A DNA stretch of 64,000 nucleotides from Saccharomycodes ludwigii (Eukaryota > Ascomycota > Saccharomycetes > Saccharomycodales > Saccharomycodaceae): NCBI RefSeq assembly GCF_020623625.1, contig NC_060202.1, forward strand, positions 1,196,501 through 1,260,500. Direction: 5' to 3'. The notes under the pieces are model-generated. The model did not search any database. It was not told the DNA's origin and saw only the letters and a list, made by a program, of their open reading frames with translations. Within the stretch, counting starts at the first letter, position 1. Each line of letters starts with the position of its first letter. Shown here one piece after another: positions 20,891 to 31,411 of this stretch. The position numbers were made by a program, and so were the translations under genes.

Positions 20891-21458
20891 TTTTTTTTTT
20901 TTTTTTTTTTTAACAATATTTCTACCTTTATTTAAAAAGATATTAACAAGAAGATTATTTTTATGAGCTAAGTAAAATATTTTGTTGTAGGTGCACGTTT
21001 CAGGTATGATAAAGTTAGGGGGAAAAGTAAGATAGATTATAGATCATTTTTTCTTTTCTTTTAGATAGTTATTATTATTATTATTAATGATATTATAACT
21101 AATTTGATTAAAACCAGCGGAAAAAAGAAAAAAAAATAAAATTTCTCTTTTCTTTTTTTTTTTCTTTTCTTTTTTTCGCTCATTTTCTTTCAGATTCCAT
21201 CATAATCTTTTTCTTTTTTCTTTTTTCTTGTGGAAAATTTTTTGTAAAATATTTTTGAGATATAAAGAAGATGACGATTACTAACAAGAAGAATATCAAC
21301 AAGTTAAATCTGTACGCGTAATCCACAGAATAACTTTTCTTTCTTCTCTTTATATTATTTTCTGTTAATATCACCATTTCACTTTCAAAGAAGACAAATT
21401 CAAAAAAAAAAAAAAAAAAAAAGAAAAAGAAAAAGAAAAAGAAACAAAAAAAAATAAA
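20891..21458. other. Divergent promoter MTQ1/YDJ1
   Basis: It contains a T21 tract at 20891-20911 (the A-leader of MTQ1), T/C-rich blocks at 21141-21240 and an A21 run at 21402-21422 in the YDJ1 leader. A 65-codon open frame on the - strand (21180-21377) could encode a small single-pass membrane protein but has no recognised homologue. No canonical heat-shock element array could be identified with confidence. Confidence 0.5.
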
Positions 21459-22676
21459 ATGGTTAAAGAAACAAGGTTATACGATATATTAGGTGTTAAG
21501 GTAGATGCTACAGACGCAGAAATTAAAAAATCCTATAGGCTAGGTGCATTAAAATATCATCCAGATAAAAACCCATCTGAGGAGGCTGCTGAAAAGTTCA
21601 AAGAAATTTCCGCTTCCTATGAGATTTTAAGCGATTCAGAAAAACGTTCTATATATGACCAATTTGGTGAAGAAGGCTTGCAGGGTAACGGAGGTCCTGG
21701 TGGTTTTGGTGGATTCGGAGCTGAAGATTTATTCAGTCAATTTTTTGGTGGCGGTTCTGCCAGATCTAGAGGTCCTCCACGTGGTAAGGACATTGTCCAT
21801 GAAATTAGTGTTACTTTAGAAGATTTATACAAGGGTAAAACATCTAAATTAGCCTTGAACAAGAAGGTTTTATGTAAAGGGTGTGATGGTCGTGGTGGTA
21901 AAGCTGATGCTGTTAAGAAGTGTACTTCTTGTAATGGTCAAGGTGTTAAATTTGTTACTAGGCAAATGGGTCCAATGATTCAAAGATTCCAAACAGAATG
22001 TGATGTTTGTCATGGGGAGGGTGACATTATTGATCCAAAGGGCTTGTGTAAAGAATGTAATGGTAAGAAAGTTGCTAATGTAAGAAAGATCTTAGAGGTC
22101 AAGATTGAACCAGGTATGAAGGATGGCTCTAAAATTGTTTTCAAAGGCGAAGCTGACCAAGCCCCAGGCATTATTCCAGGCGATGTTGTATTTGTTGTTA
22201 GTGAAAAGCCTCATAATCTTTTCAAAAGACAGCAAGAAAATTTAATCTACAACGCAAAGGTTGATTTATTAACCGCACTAGCCGGTGGCGATTTTTCTGT
22301 TAAGCATGTTAGTGGTGAATATCTAAAGATTACTATTATTCCAGGTGAGATTATTTCTCCAGGTATGGTTAAAGTCATTGAGGGGAAAGGTATGCCAATT
22401 CCTAAATATGGTGGGTACGGTAATTTAATAATTAAATTTGAGATTGAATTCCCACCAAACAACTTTACTAGTGAGGAAAACTTGAAAAAACTAGAAAGTA
22501 TTTTGCCACCTCGTAAAACAGTTGAAATTCCAGCAAGTGCCAAAGTTGATGAATGTACTTTACAAGATTACAACCCATCAAAACATAGCAGTAATCCACG
22601 TGGGGGTCAAAGTTATGATTCTGACGAAGAGGATGGCCAACATGGTGCCGAAGGTGTTCAATGTGCTTCTCAATGA
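21459..22676 (+). CDS. YDJ1: Type I Hsp40 co-chaperone Ydj1
   Basis: Cytosolic DnaJ homologue that stimulates Hsp70 (Ssa) ATPase and delivers clients, including mitochondrial precursors. All family parts are present in 405 residues: J domain (about 5-68) with HPD; Gly/Phe linker (about 74-105); a zinc-binding region with four repeats ([32 protein letters not shown]; about 144-210), the last with Lys replacing Gly as in yeast Ydj1; C-terminal client-binding barrels; and a terminal CASQ farnesylation box identical to that of yeast. The A-rich leader (A21 then GAAAAAGAAAAAGAAAAAG-like) lies within 60 bp of the ATG. Confidence 0.98.
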   Translation: MVKETRLYDILGVKVDATDAEIKKSYRLGALKYHPDKNPSEEAAEKFKEISASYEILSDSEKRSIYDQFGEEGLQGNGGPGGFGGFGAEDLFSQFFGGGSARSRGPPRGKDIVHEISVTLEDLYKGKTSKLALNKKVLCKGCDGRGGKADAVKKCTSCNGQGVKFVTRQMGPMIQRFQTECDVCHGEGDIIDPKGLCKECNGKKVANVRKILEVKIEPGMKDGSKIVFKGEADQAPGIIPGDVVFVVSEKPHNLFKRQQENLIYNAKVDLLTALAGGDFSVKHVSGEYLKITIIPGEIISPGMVKVIEGKGMPIPKYGGYGNLIIKFEIEFPPNNFTSEENLKKLESILPPRKTVEIPASAKVDECTLQDYNPSKHSSNPRGGQSYDSDEEDGQHGAEGVQCASQ

Positions 22677-23044
22677 GAATTGCGATAAAGTTTATACATC
22701 ATCTTTTTTAGCAAAAAAAATTTTTTTTTTTTTTTCAATTTTTTTTTTTTTTTTTTCTTTTTTTTTTCTTTTTTTTCTCTCTCTCTCTCTCTCATCTCTT
22801 TTTAGCAGTTTATAGTATAGTATACAATACAATATAATTAATTATTTATAAAACGGTAGTAATAATAATAGTGTTTTTTTGTGCAATAGATTTATATTTT
22901 TAACTTGATCTTTCTTCCCCTTCCCTCCAAATTGCTTGGTAAAATAGTAAATTAATTAAAAGAAAATACAAAAATGAGTTACAGTTGTTTAGGAATTACA
23001 AATATCAAATTAAATTTGTCGTTACTAATATTATTATATTACAA

Positions 23045-23081
<37 letters not shown>

Positions 23082-23113
23082 AAATAATATCGCATATTTC
23101 CTATTTCCACTAA
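22677..23113. other. Convergent intergenic region YDJ1/QDR
   Basis: 3' regions of two convergent genes, without a gene of its own. It holds long T blocks (22717-22777), a (TC)n tract at about 22777-22793 and an A-run at about 23051-23078. Confidence 0.5.
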
Positions 23114-24790
23114 TTACTTTTTTTCTATTTCCTCTTCTTTTACTTGTTCCTTTTCAGTAACTTCAGCACCATTCACACTTTTAAAATTAGGATTTTTCAA
23201 ATTTCTTTTATATTCCCAATACGGTCCTCTTTTAATAGTAATCATTAACAATACCGAAGAAAGTGTAGCCAACCCAGAAATAAATGTAAAAGTGCCACCG
23301 GGTTTCATTTTTTCCAACATTTTACTCAATGCAGCAATAAGAATGGCACTTAAAATACATCTTGAAAAATTAACACATCCAGATGCAATAGATGATTTCC
23401 CCGGGTATAAATCAACCATTAATGTATTAGTAAATGTCAAGATACAATTGCAAAAAAGGCAAGCAAATCCAGAAAATACTAGAACGGCACCTAGATTAAC
23501 TTTATAAGTCATTAGCCAACCAGCAGTTATAAACCCAATAGCACTTAAAATAATTGGTATAAATGCTAATTCTAGTCTAGTTTTATATATATTGAATCTA
23601 TGTTCTGGCAGACTACTATCAATTATGTTTTCATTATTATGTGCCCATTCTTTATACTTACTCATCCTTCTCTTATAATTCCAATTTAACAATCTACCAG
23701 CACTAACAACGCTTAACAGAGTACATATTCCTGCTGGTAAGTAGCATAATCCAACTTTTGCAGTTGATAACCCATAAACACTAGATAAAACAGAAGATAA
23801 TGTGGTTAAGTGGACAGTCCAACAAGAGAATTGAATCCCAGACACCCACAATAAAATGGCTAATTCCTTTCTTTTGAAAACATCAATAAACCCCAACAAT
23901 TTCAATGGGGAATTGACTTCTAGGGTATCATAATCAGGATTTTTAATTTTTTTACCAATGGACCCAAAATATAGTATTGGAGCTCGATTTAGCAAAAGTT
24001 TGGGAACAATACTGCCGTTGCCAACTATACTTCTTTTACTTTCAGGTAAGAAAACTGAAGCTGATAGTAAAGACACTCCACTACCTATAGTCAAAAACCA
24101 AAAAATAGATCTCCAACCCCAGGTAGCAGTCAATCCAGCACCGATTAATGATCCAAAAGCAGTACCAATCACTTGGAACCCGGAGGTTAAACCGACATAT
24201 CCACCTCTTTCTGCAGATGTTGCTATATCCCCCATTATACTATTATTGACTGCAATAACTGGTGATATGCCAGCACTCTGTAGACACCTTAACACTAAAA
24301 TTTGGGCATATGTTTTAGCTCTTGCTAAACCAATACATGCACAAAAGTAAATCGTTAGACTAGTTAAGACGACAGGCCTTCTGCCATATGTATCAGCGAC
24401 TGCACCCACTAGTGTTGGGGATAGTCCTTGGAAAATAAAATAAACGACAACAGAAACGTTGACTAATTCTTCATCTATATGAAAATCTTGCTCGATAATA
24501 CGTAACGCTGGATAATATATGGGTGCTGCTATGGTACTAAATACCGCTGTACTGGCACACAAAAAGACAAAGACGTATTTTTCATTTTTGGAAAATGCAG
24601 AATACTCAGAGGTTGCAGTTTTTGTTATATCCTGTGTGGTTTCGTCTCCATGTGAAATAAGACTGTCTGGATTAGCATTGGTCATATTGTTAGTTTCGGA
24701 CGGTTCCGCTTGTCCTTGTGAATTATTAACGTCTTGACTTGGCCTATTATTGAAATTGATGAGAACGCAGTCATTTTTAGTCAAATTCAT
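23114..24790 (-). CDS. QDR1: DHA1-family drug:H+ antiporter (QDR1/QDR2/AQR1 type)
   Basis: Twelve-helix major facilitator of the plasma membrane; in yeast the Qdr1, Qdr2 and Aqr1 trio exports quinidine, azoles, weak acids and amino acids or polyamines. The 558 residues carry a 70-residue cytosolic N-tail, helix 1 at about 72-92 (ending in IYYPALRIIEQDF), the MFS motif A GAVADTYGRRP (129-139), the QSAGISPVIAVNNSIMGDI stretch (171-189) and a motif-C-like region in helix 5 (about 205-219). These match Qdr1/Aqr1 more than other DHA1 members. S. cerevisiae has QDR1-QDR2 in tandem beside RHO3-POG1 and AQR1 beside YDJ1-SUN4; this single copy at the junction of both contexts is the likely unduplicated form, so substrate cannot be assigned. 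Confidence 0.87.
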   Translation of the reverse strand: MNLTKNDCVLINFNNRPSQDVNNSQGQAEPSETNNMTNANPDSLISHGDETTQDITKTATSEYSAFSKNEKYVFVFLCASTAVFSTIAAPIYYPALRIIEQDFHIDEELVNVSVVVYFIFQGLSPTLVGAVADTYGRRPVVLTSLTIYFCACIGLARAKTYAQILVLRCLQSAGISPVIAVNNSIMGDIATSAERGGYVGLTSGFQVIGTAFGSLIGAGLTATWGWRSIFWFLTIGSGVSLLSASVFLPESKRSIVGNGSIVPKLLLNRAPILYFGSIGKKIKNPDYDTLEVNSPLKLLGFIDVFKRKELAILLWVSGIQFSCWTVHLTTLSSVLSSVYGLSTAKVGLCYLPAGICTLLSVVSAGRLLNWNYKRRMSKYKEWAHNNENIIDSSLPEHRFNIYKTRLELAFIPIILSAIGFITAGWLMTYKVNLGAVLVFSGFACLFCNCILTFTNTLMVDLYPGKSSIASGCVNFSRCILSAILIAALSKMLEKMKPGGTFTFISGLATLSSVLLMITIKRGPYWEYKRNLKNPNFKSVNGAEVTEKEQVKEEEIEKK

Positions 24791-24895
24791 GCCAACCTAA
24801 TTCTCTTGTATTTAGTTATTATCAGTACTTTGCAAATGTTTTTTTTTTATTGTTATAATTATTTGGATTAGAATAAATTTCTGGATAGTATAATG

Positions 24896-24934
<39 letters not shown>

Positions 24935-25827
24935 TTGTAACAGTTTACCCTCAGAAGGCACATATATATATATATATATATCTACATGGATTTTACATTA
25001 TTAGATTGATAAGGCATCAAGAAAATACACAGTTCATCGACGTAATCGGTTTTTTTAATTTTTATTTCTATTTTTTAATACCGATTTTTTCTCGTACAAG
25101 AAAAAAAAAAAAAAAAAAAAAAAAAAATGCCCAGTTTTTACCAAGAAGAACCAAAGTTTAAAGTTCGGCAACATTTAAGTTAGAGGAGCCGATCTAAACA
25201 TGTGATTTGTAAATTTTTTTTTCCCCTTTATATATATATTAAATATTACAAAACCATAATATATGGAAGTGTACCTTAATGTTCTTTTAACTGATATTTC
25301 AACGACGCATTCAATCAACTTAAACGTCTCAAGAATCTCGGGTTTAATCAGTATTAATTATCTTGTTAATTCTTTTGTTTCCAGGGAATAATACATTATG
25401 TTGCGGGGGACAAAAAGCCGAATAACAATTAAACCTTTTTTCTTTTTTTTTTTTTTTAGAAAAATATTCCTGCCAAGAAATCTAAACAAAATTAAAAAAG
25501 TCTAGACAATGCTAATGTAATACTAATAATAATAGTAAAGAAATATCTTTTCAACTAGTTGTGCAAAAGCAGTTAAAAAAGGACAATTTGCAGGACACTA
25601 AAAAGAATGATTGATTCCCTTCTTGGATTCTATTGAATTAATGGGAGGGGAAAAAAAAAATAAAAAAAGAAAGAGTAATTAATATAGAAAAGATAAGAAT
25701 ACACCTACACAAGTTTATCAGTACTATCATAAAAATAAGAAAAAAAAAAAAAAATTCAATACCTATTCAAATAAACAAAAAAAAAAAAAAAAACAAAAGA
25801 GAAAAAAATTTTAGCGTAAATTAATGA
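24791..25827. other. Intergenic region QDR-POG1 (1.0 kb)
   Basis: Upstream region of the antiporter and 3' region of the POG1-like gene. No gene or RNA is recognised. It contains (AT)n at about 24962-24981, a long A homopolymer at about 25099-25127, several shorter T/A runs and a few GC-containing islands (AGGAGCCGATC near 25185; TTGCGGGGGAC near 25400) that could be activator sites but fit no consensus I can name. Confidence 0.5.
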
Positions 25828-27210
25828 TCATTTTTTCATTCTTTGATTATTACTAATACTCCTTCGAGGATTTATATCATACTCTGTTCCTGTCGCGGTT
25901 GTAGTATCTCCAAAAATATTGTTATTACTGTGGTTTCTATTAATATTATCCATATCATTGGATATATTAGAATGCAAAGTCGAGGAATCAGCAGTGCTTC
26001 TACCTTCATGTTGATGCAGGGATATGGAAGGTGGTGGATGTAATTGAGGATTAGGCTGTTGCTGTTGTTGCTGTTGTTGCTGTTGGTAATAATAATGATA
26101 AGACATATTTAACTTATTTGTATGAAGGTTTGGATTAATGATACTGTTTGCAGTAGAATTAATAGTGAATGTACTCATTACAGGAACATTATTGGCACTC
26201 ATTGTTCTTCTATGAGTCTTTCCAGATAACATCCCTCCTGAGTTGTTATTAAACAGCATATCTTGCTGTTGCTTTTGTAAGTATTGTACTGATGGTAGCT
26301 TGTGTGCATTAGGAGAAGTTAAGTTTTGTTGTAAATGAGGTTGCGGCGCCAGTGGAACAGTATGAGGATGATATACTTGCTGGATTGATTGTGATTGAGG
26401 TATTAGAGTTTGCGGCTGTTGCTGTTGATAATATATGGATGGGGTAGTGAGTACCATTTGAGGGAAGGAACCTTGGGAATACTGTTGTGTCCGTCTTGGT
26501 GTATTGTTAGTAGTATGATGATTAAGTTGTAAATATCTTTGCGGTGATTCAAAAATTTCTTTTTGTTGTGATGATTTTGAACCTTTCCGTTTTTTATCTA
26601 TATGATGGGTATTTGCCGTTGTTGAAATATACTTATCTTTATTTGAATTATTAATCCCAACTTTTTTCCTTCCCTTTCTATTTATTTCTTTAGCAGAAAC
26701 ATTAGATGCAATGCTGGTATTAGTTACAGAAATATTGGTGTGAGTATATTCGGTTTCCTGCTTTTCATCATCGCTACACAACAGATTGGTACCCTCTCTA
26801 TTCTTTCTTTTTTCCCCCTTGGGAGTTGGATCAACATGGCGTGTTCCTGTATTAGAGTATTTGGTGTTTTCAAATTGGAAAACTTCTTTCAAAAGATCTG
26901 GATTTAATTTATGCTGTATAATTTTATCAATAATCTGATCTGTTTTGATCAAATTTTGTCTTCGTATTTCCTCTCTTTTAGTTTTCTCCAGTTCCCTTTT
27001 GTATAAAATATACTGTTTAAAAAATTGGTATTCTTGAGAAGTTGATGCATTTAATGTCGATGCACTTTTGTTATTTATATCTATTGCTACATTGAAACCT
27101 AGTTCTTTAAATATCTGTAACTTTAACGAATCTAATGAGCAAATATCTTCATCTGTTGTATCGCCATCGCTATCTGAGTTACGTTCTCCTTGATTTAATA
27201 ATGAAGACAT
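25828..27210 (-). CDS. POG1: POG1-like low-complexity nuclear regulator
   Basis: S. cerevisiae Pog1 is a chromatin-associated regulator that promotes recovery from pheromone arrest and growth under stress. Similarity here is limited but in order: an N-terminal LDSLKLQIFKELGF segment (about 26-39; Pog1 has a LRIRILKQLGF segment), a helical region ending in a LIKTDQIIDKII-type stretch (Pog1 NLAKLNQIIDKC), and a C-terminal HRRTMSAN (Pog1 HRRSQSAN). The rest is Gln/Asn/Pro/Ser-rich, including an 11-Gln run. At 460 residues it is longer than Pog1 (351). Its position between the QDR gene and the SUN gene is exactly that of POG1 on yeast chromosome IX, which supports the assignment. The HRRTMS sequence fits HxRxxS, the Cbk1 kinase consensus. 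Confidence 0.82.
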   Translation of the reverse strand: MSSLLNQGERNSDSDGDTTDEDICSLDSLKLQIFKELGFNVAIDINNKSASTLNASTSQEYQFFKQYILYKRELEKTKREEIRRQNLIKTDQIIDKIIQHKLNPDLLKEVFQFENTKYSNTGTRHVDPTPKGEKRKNREGTNLLCSDDEKQETEYTHTNISVTNTSIASNVSAKEINRKGRKKVGINNSNKDKYISTTANTHHIDKKRKGSKSSQQKEIFESPQRYLQLNHHTTNNTPRRTQQYSQGSFPQMVLTTPSIYYQQQQPQTLIPQSQSIQQVYHPHTVPLAPQPHLQQNLTSPNAHKLPSVQYLQKQQQDMLFNNNSGGMLSGKTHRRTMSANNVPVMSTFTINSTANSIINPNLHTNKLNMSYHYYYQQQQQQQQQQPNPQLHPPPSISLHQHEGRSTADSSTLHSNISNDMDNINRNHSNNNIFGDTTTATGTEYDINPRRSISNNQRMKK

Positions 27211-27350
27211 AATTAGTAGAGAAAAGGTGAATGCAGAAAGGGGGTATCACTAAACCTATGTGGACACAATGAGAATGAAAAAAAAAATCGAAAATGAAAA
27301 TGAAAACGACGAAAAAAAAAAAGGAAAAGAAAAAAAAAAAAAAAAAAATC

Positions 27351-27381
<31 letters not shown>

Positions 27382-28308
27382 GAATTGAATAGAGAGTTAA
27401 AGAATATGGAAAAAGAAATTGTTGATATTAATAACAATTACCATAAATATAAAATTGGGAAGAAACAAAAGAATATGACAAAAACAACTGTAGTTTGTTG
27501 ATATAATTCTTTTACCTTTTCTATTAATTTCTTTTAATATGAGTTGGTGATATATATATAATATAATATATTTCCTTGTTTGTTTCCTTTATTGATTTCT
27601 TTTATTATAAATAAGGGAATAATAGTATTGAAAATAAATGGCAGAAGGAATAAGTAGAAATCCGATAGTTGTATACAGTGTAAAAAAAAAAAAAGGTTTT
27701 TTAAGAAAAAAGATTAAAAAAAAAAGAAAAAAGAAAAAAGAGAAAGAAAATATAATAATAAGCCAAAATCAAACAATTGATCTCTAATATACCGAAATTG
27801 TTGGGGGGAGGGGTGAAAATAATAGTACTTAAAAATATATCTATATAAAATGATAAATAATAAACAGATCATTTATTTATTTATTTATTTATTTATTTAT
27901 TTCATTTTCCAAAATTGATTGTTTGGTGCTACGCTTCTATTCCGAAGATTTTACTCGGACAAGTAATTCGGAAGAAGAGGGAGATAAAGATGAATCTTGT
28001 CTGTGTTATATTCACATGAATTAAATCTCCAGATTAGGAAATGTTATTAGATCTTCTGTCAATAAGCTGTGCGTGGCCGCCACCGTTTTGCATTCTAAAT
28101 CAAGATCAAATTTATTCTTCTTTTCTAACGTTTTATACAAAAAAGCTTACAAAATATTCAAAACTTTAAATGTCCACTTTTGTCCATATAAATGCAACGC
28201 CTTCATAAATTTTAAGTAGTTAACGTGGTGCGACTAAGAGTAAATAAGTGAAAATCAAAGTAAAAAAAAAAAAAAAAAAAAATATATTTTTTTTAAAAGT
28301 ATAAAACA
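27211..28308. other. Intergenic region POG1-SUN (1.1 kb)
   Basis: Promoter side of POG1 and 3' side of the SUN gene, both on the - strand. It contains A-rich blocks (27270-27381), (ATTT)8 at 27871-27902, an inverted repeat TTCCGAA/TTCGGAA (27940-27946 and 27967-27973) and a GC-rich palindrome GTGGC-C-GCCAC at 28073-28083. No gene is supported. Confidence 0.5.
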
Positions 28309-29550
28309 TCAATTGTATAATACAAAATGAGCCTTACCTGAGGTAACCCCAATAGTACAACCACTAGTGCCATCTCCATTATATTTACCATTTTCGTAAA
28401 CACAGGATCCAGAAATAGTAGAATCACTGTCAGCAGCAACAATCTTGACATTAAAGTTGGCTGCTTCTTTATTGTTTGGGTTTGGAATTAAAGATAAGTA
28501 AGTAACACCAGCTGAACTACCAGCACCAAAATTTAAAGGAGCCCAATTACCAACGCCAGAGCCAGCAGTGCCCCAAACACAACCTTCTTCCATGGAAACA
28601 CCAGCATTGTTAACATAATATTGCGCAGAAGTCATTTTACCCTCCCATTGGTAATAAGTTTCTTCATTAACGGTTGTCAATGGTAGTGTAGCTCCGGCTT
28701 CAACAATAGTTGGGATAACCATGTTTTCAGTGCCTGGATAATCAGTTCTACATATACTTACAACTTCGTCTAATTCAGAAACAACATAAGCAACATCCAC
28801 ACCCCATTCACACAAATAATCAGTATCGGGGTTGGATCTGTATAAATACCCATCTTTACATAATAACCCACCAACAGAAACACCGTTATATGGCTGATTT
28901 GATGGCCATTGTGTTTTAGACATACCGGGTTGACAAGAATAAGAACAGTAAGAGCCTTCCTTACAATCCCCGCCGGTAGATCCATCATCGTTTTCAATCC
29001 CAGACCAGCCACCAAAGCCTAACCAGTCCAAGGAGATAACACCCTGGCCAGATGGAAAATCAGAACAAGCAATTGTGCCATCGACAAACTTTTCGGTAGG
29101 AATATCATACCAACCTAAATCACCCTTAGGTCCATTAGAACTTGAAGAAGAAGTGGCAGTGGCTGAAGAAGAAGTGGCAGTGGCTGAAGAAGAAGTGGTA
29201 GTGGCTGGAGAAGAAGTGGTAGTGGCTGGAGAAGAAGTGGTAGTGGTGGCAATTTCAGTAGCAGAAGTATTGGCTTCTGAAACACTAATAGACTCAGCAA
29301 TAACAGAAACAGTGTTACTAGTTAAAGAGTCGATACTAGTAGTGCTAGCCGTCTGGAAACCACTGTCAGAGTCGATGGGTGTCAAGGTGGTAGTTGGTAA
29401 AACAGTACTACCATTCTGATCAACTGTAACCGTGTGGTAAACATAATCAACTTCAAGAGCACGGCGATCATGATGATGATGATTACCTGCATCAGCAACT
29501 GCCAAAAATGGAGTGGATAAAACTAAAGCGAATGATTTTGAAATTCTCAT
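28309..29550 (-). CDS. SUN4: SUN-family secreted cell-wall glucanase (SUN4/SIM1 type)
   Basis: SUN proteins (GH132) are secreted beta-1,3-glucan-acting proteins of daughter-cell separation and septation. The 413 residues show a signal peptide (about 1-21, [11 protein letters not shown] start), a His-rich segment followed by a dibasic RR (28-31 area) that may be a Kex2 site, a Ser/Thr-rich stalk with a 7-residue tandem repeat, and the Cys-rich SUN domain from about residue 153 to the end. Domain marks are [46 protein letters not shown] and a C-terminus of the FVLY type. It sits at the shared position of yeast SIM1 (next to AYR1) and SUN4 (next to RPL9B and AQR1), so it represents their single ancestor-type gene. 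On the sense strand 14 A residues abut the ATG. Confidence 0.92.
   Translation of the reverse strand: MRISKSFALVLSTPFLAVADAGNHHHHDRRALEVDYVYHTVTVDQNGSTVLPTTTLTPIDSDSGFQTASTTSIDSLTSNTVSVIAESISVSEANTSATEIATTTTSSPATTTSSPATTTSSSATATSSSATATSSSSSNGPKGDLGWYDIPTEKFVDGTIACSDFPSGQGVISLDWLGFGGWSGIENDDGSTGGDCKEGSYCSYSCQPGMSKTQWPSNQPYNGVSVGGLLCKDGYLYRSNPDTDYLCEWGVDVAYVVSELDEVVSICRTDYPGTENMVIPTIVEAGATLPLTTVNEETYYQWEGKMTSAQYYVNNAGVSMEEGCVWGTAGSGVGNWAPLNFGAGSSAGVTYLSLIPNPNNKEAANFNVKIVAADSDSTISGSCVYENGKYNGDGTSGCTIGVTSGKAHFVLYN
29144..29248 (-). repeat. 21-bp tandem repeat in the SUN gene stalk
   Basis: Five in-frame copies of a 21-bp unit encoding SATATSS or PATTTSS. The first two are identical, the next ones differ by one or two bases. 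Such minisatellites in wall-protein stalks commonly vary in copy number. Confidence 0.9.
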
Positions 29551-30786
29551 TTTTTTTTTTTTTTCTTTTTTCTTGGTAATGTGTCCTAGCTAAAAAGTCA
29601 AAAACACGAAAAAATTAAATTATAATGTAAAACCTTTTAAAAAGATATCATACATCAATAATAAAAGAATTGAAATTATTAATTGAAATAGTTAGTAAAA
29701 AACCTTGTTATTTTGCTGGAAAAAAGTAGAAAGACTCCATTATAGTTAATATTATAAATGTAGTCCAAATATAAAGAAACTAGAAAATGGAAAGAGGAAA
29801 TAAAAATAGAAAAGTAAACGAATGATTGTTAGAGTAGGACGTAACAAATCAAATCATATAATTGCAACACACTTTTAAATGTGTGGAATTTGCTTCGGCA
29901 GAGATGTTTTTTAGGTTGAGTTTACCTATTTCTGCTAACTTTTTAATATTAGGAAGTATGACACCAGCATTGTTTAAATACATATGTACATTGGACAAAA
30001 AAAGTGTAATTACTAGGTTGATAACAAACGAGTCCTCCAATTTTTTTTTTTTTTTTTGGCAGTATTTGAGTTTGCTTTAGTAATGTATCAATTCACGATA
30101 GGAAAAGCAATAAAATTTGATAAGCCGTTATAAAAATATTTTCTTTTTATTCAAATGGTACACACATATTCTCAGTTTAATTTTTTTTGTTACTACTGCG
30201 GTTTCATCTTAGCCAAGATTTCAATTATTTCCATTTTGGGCTTGATAAGTAACTCATTTTTTTTTTCTCCTCAGAAATTTTTGATTGACATGATTTTTCA
30301 TTTGACATTTTGTTCTTCTATAATTATTTGCACCTCTCTTATTTACATCGTTTATTCATTCGACTAAACATCAAACAAAATAATAATAATAATACATACT
30401 GTTTGTTATAATAAAAGGAATGTATAGGTTAAATTAGTTTGTAAGTTATTGAAAAAAAAAAAAAAAGAAAGGAGTGTATGTAGTTGGATAATTTAACTGT
30501 GTAGTTGTGGTTTTTTGATTATTCTAAGTTGTAAATGTTTTACAGAAATAAGACTATTATAAAAATCAGACCAATAATTGACACAAGACAAGATTGTTCA
30601 CTCAAATGACAAAAAAAAAAAAAACGATGCAAGAAACGCAGAAAACTCCTAGAATAGAAAGATTACAACTCTGTAAATGTAGGTCAATGAACTAGAAGTA
30701 AACCATTTTTTTTTTTTTCTTCTTTTTCTTTCTTTTTCCCTCTTAAACTAAAGAACTCTCTTCCTTATATAGTACTACAAGATATC

Positions 30787-30820
<34 letters not shown>

Positions 30821-31056
30821 TATTTTTTTTTCACCGTTTTTCGCACAAATATAAACAATAAAGTTTGCGATTTTTTTTAATTTGTTCAAAAAAAAAAAAA
30901 AAAAAAAAAAGATAACCTCAAAAAAAAAAAAAAAAAAAAAATTGTATCCAAGCCACACAGATTTTTAAGTCTGCAATATTTTCTTAAGTATAAAGCTGAA
31001 AACATGCACGTGGAATTCTCGGCAAAATAAAAAATAAGGTGAAACACGCGAAAATT

Positions 31057-31095
<39 letters not shown>

Positions 31096-31411
31096 AGCGA
31101 AAAATATTACGTACCTCAAAAAGTAATTGCCTCATTAAAAGCTTTACGCACGAAAAATAAACGTAATAGAATGCTGTTTTTCAACGATTACTCTTATTAT
31201 AAACAATATGTGTATATATAGCACTTAGCAACAGTATTCATTAATTAAGTAAATATTACGGGTAAATAAAATATAGAAAACGCTAATCAATCTTCCCAAA
31301 TAGATTTTACATTCTTTTCTCTCTTTTTCCAATGAATTTTAAAATGTAATAAAATTAAACGAATAAAAATAAATAAATCGCCAAAAAAATACCAATCACG
31401 TAAAAGCTTTT
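29551..31411. other. Intergenic region SUN-AYR1 (1.9 kb)
   Basis: Promoter of the SUN gene and 3' region of AYR1. It is rich in A/T homopolymers (for example A runs at about 30791-30818, 30889-30910 and 31063-31093). Open frames at 29849-30040, 29862-30080 and 30155-30367 are hydrophobic and short, with no family match. No tRNA-like boxes seen. Confidence 0.45.

Noticed and set aside
24519-24737. 72-codon + strand frame and others antisense to the QDR gene
   Set aside because: Shadow frames of a clearly recognisable MFS transporter on the - strand.
30155-30367. 70-codon hydrophobic frame in the SUN-AYR1 gap
   Set aside because: A TATA-like stretch lies just upstream, but the sequence is AT-driven Phe/Ile/Leu with no recognisable family, and overlapping short frames nearby look the same.
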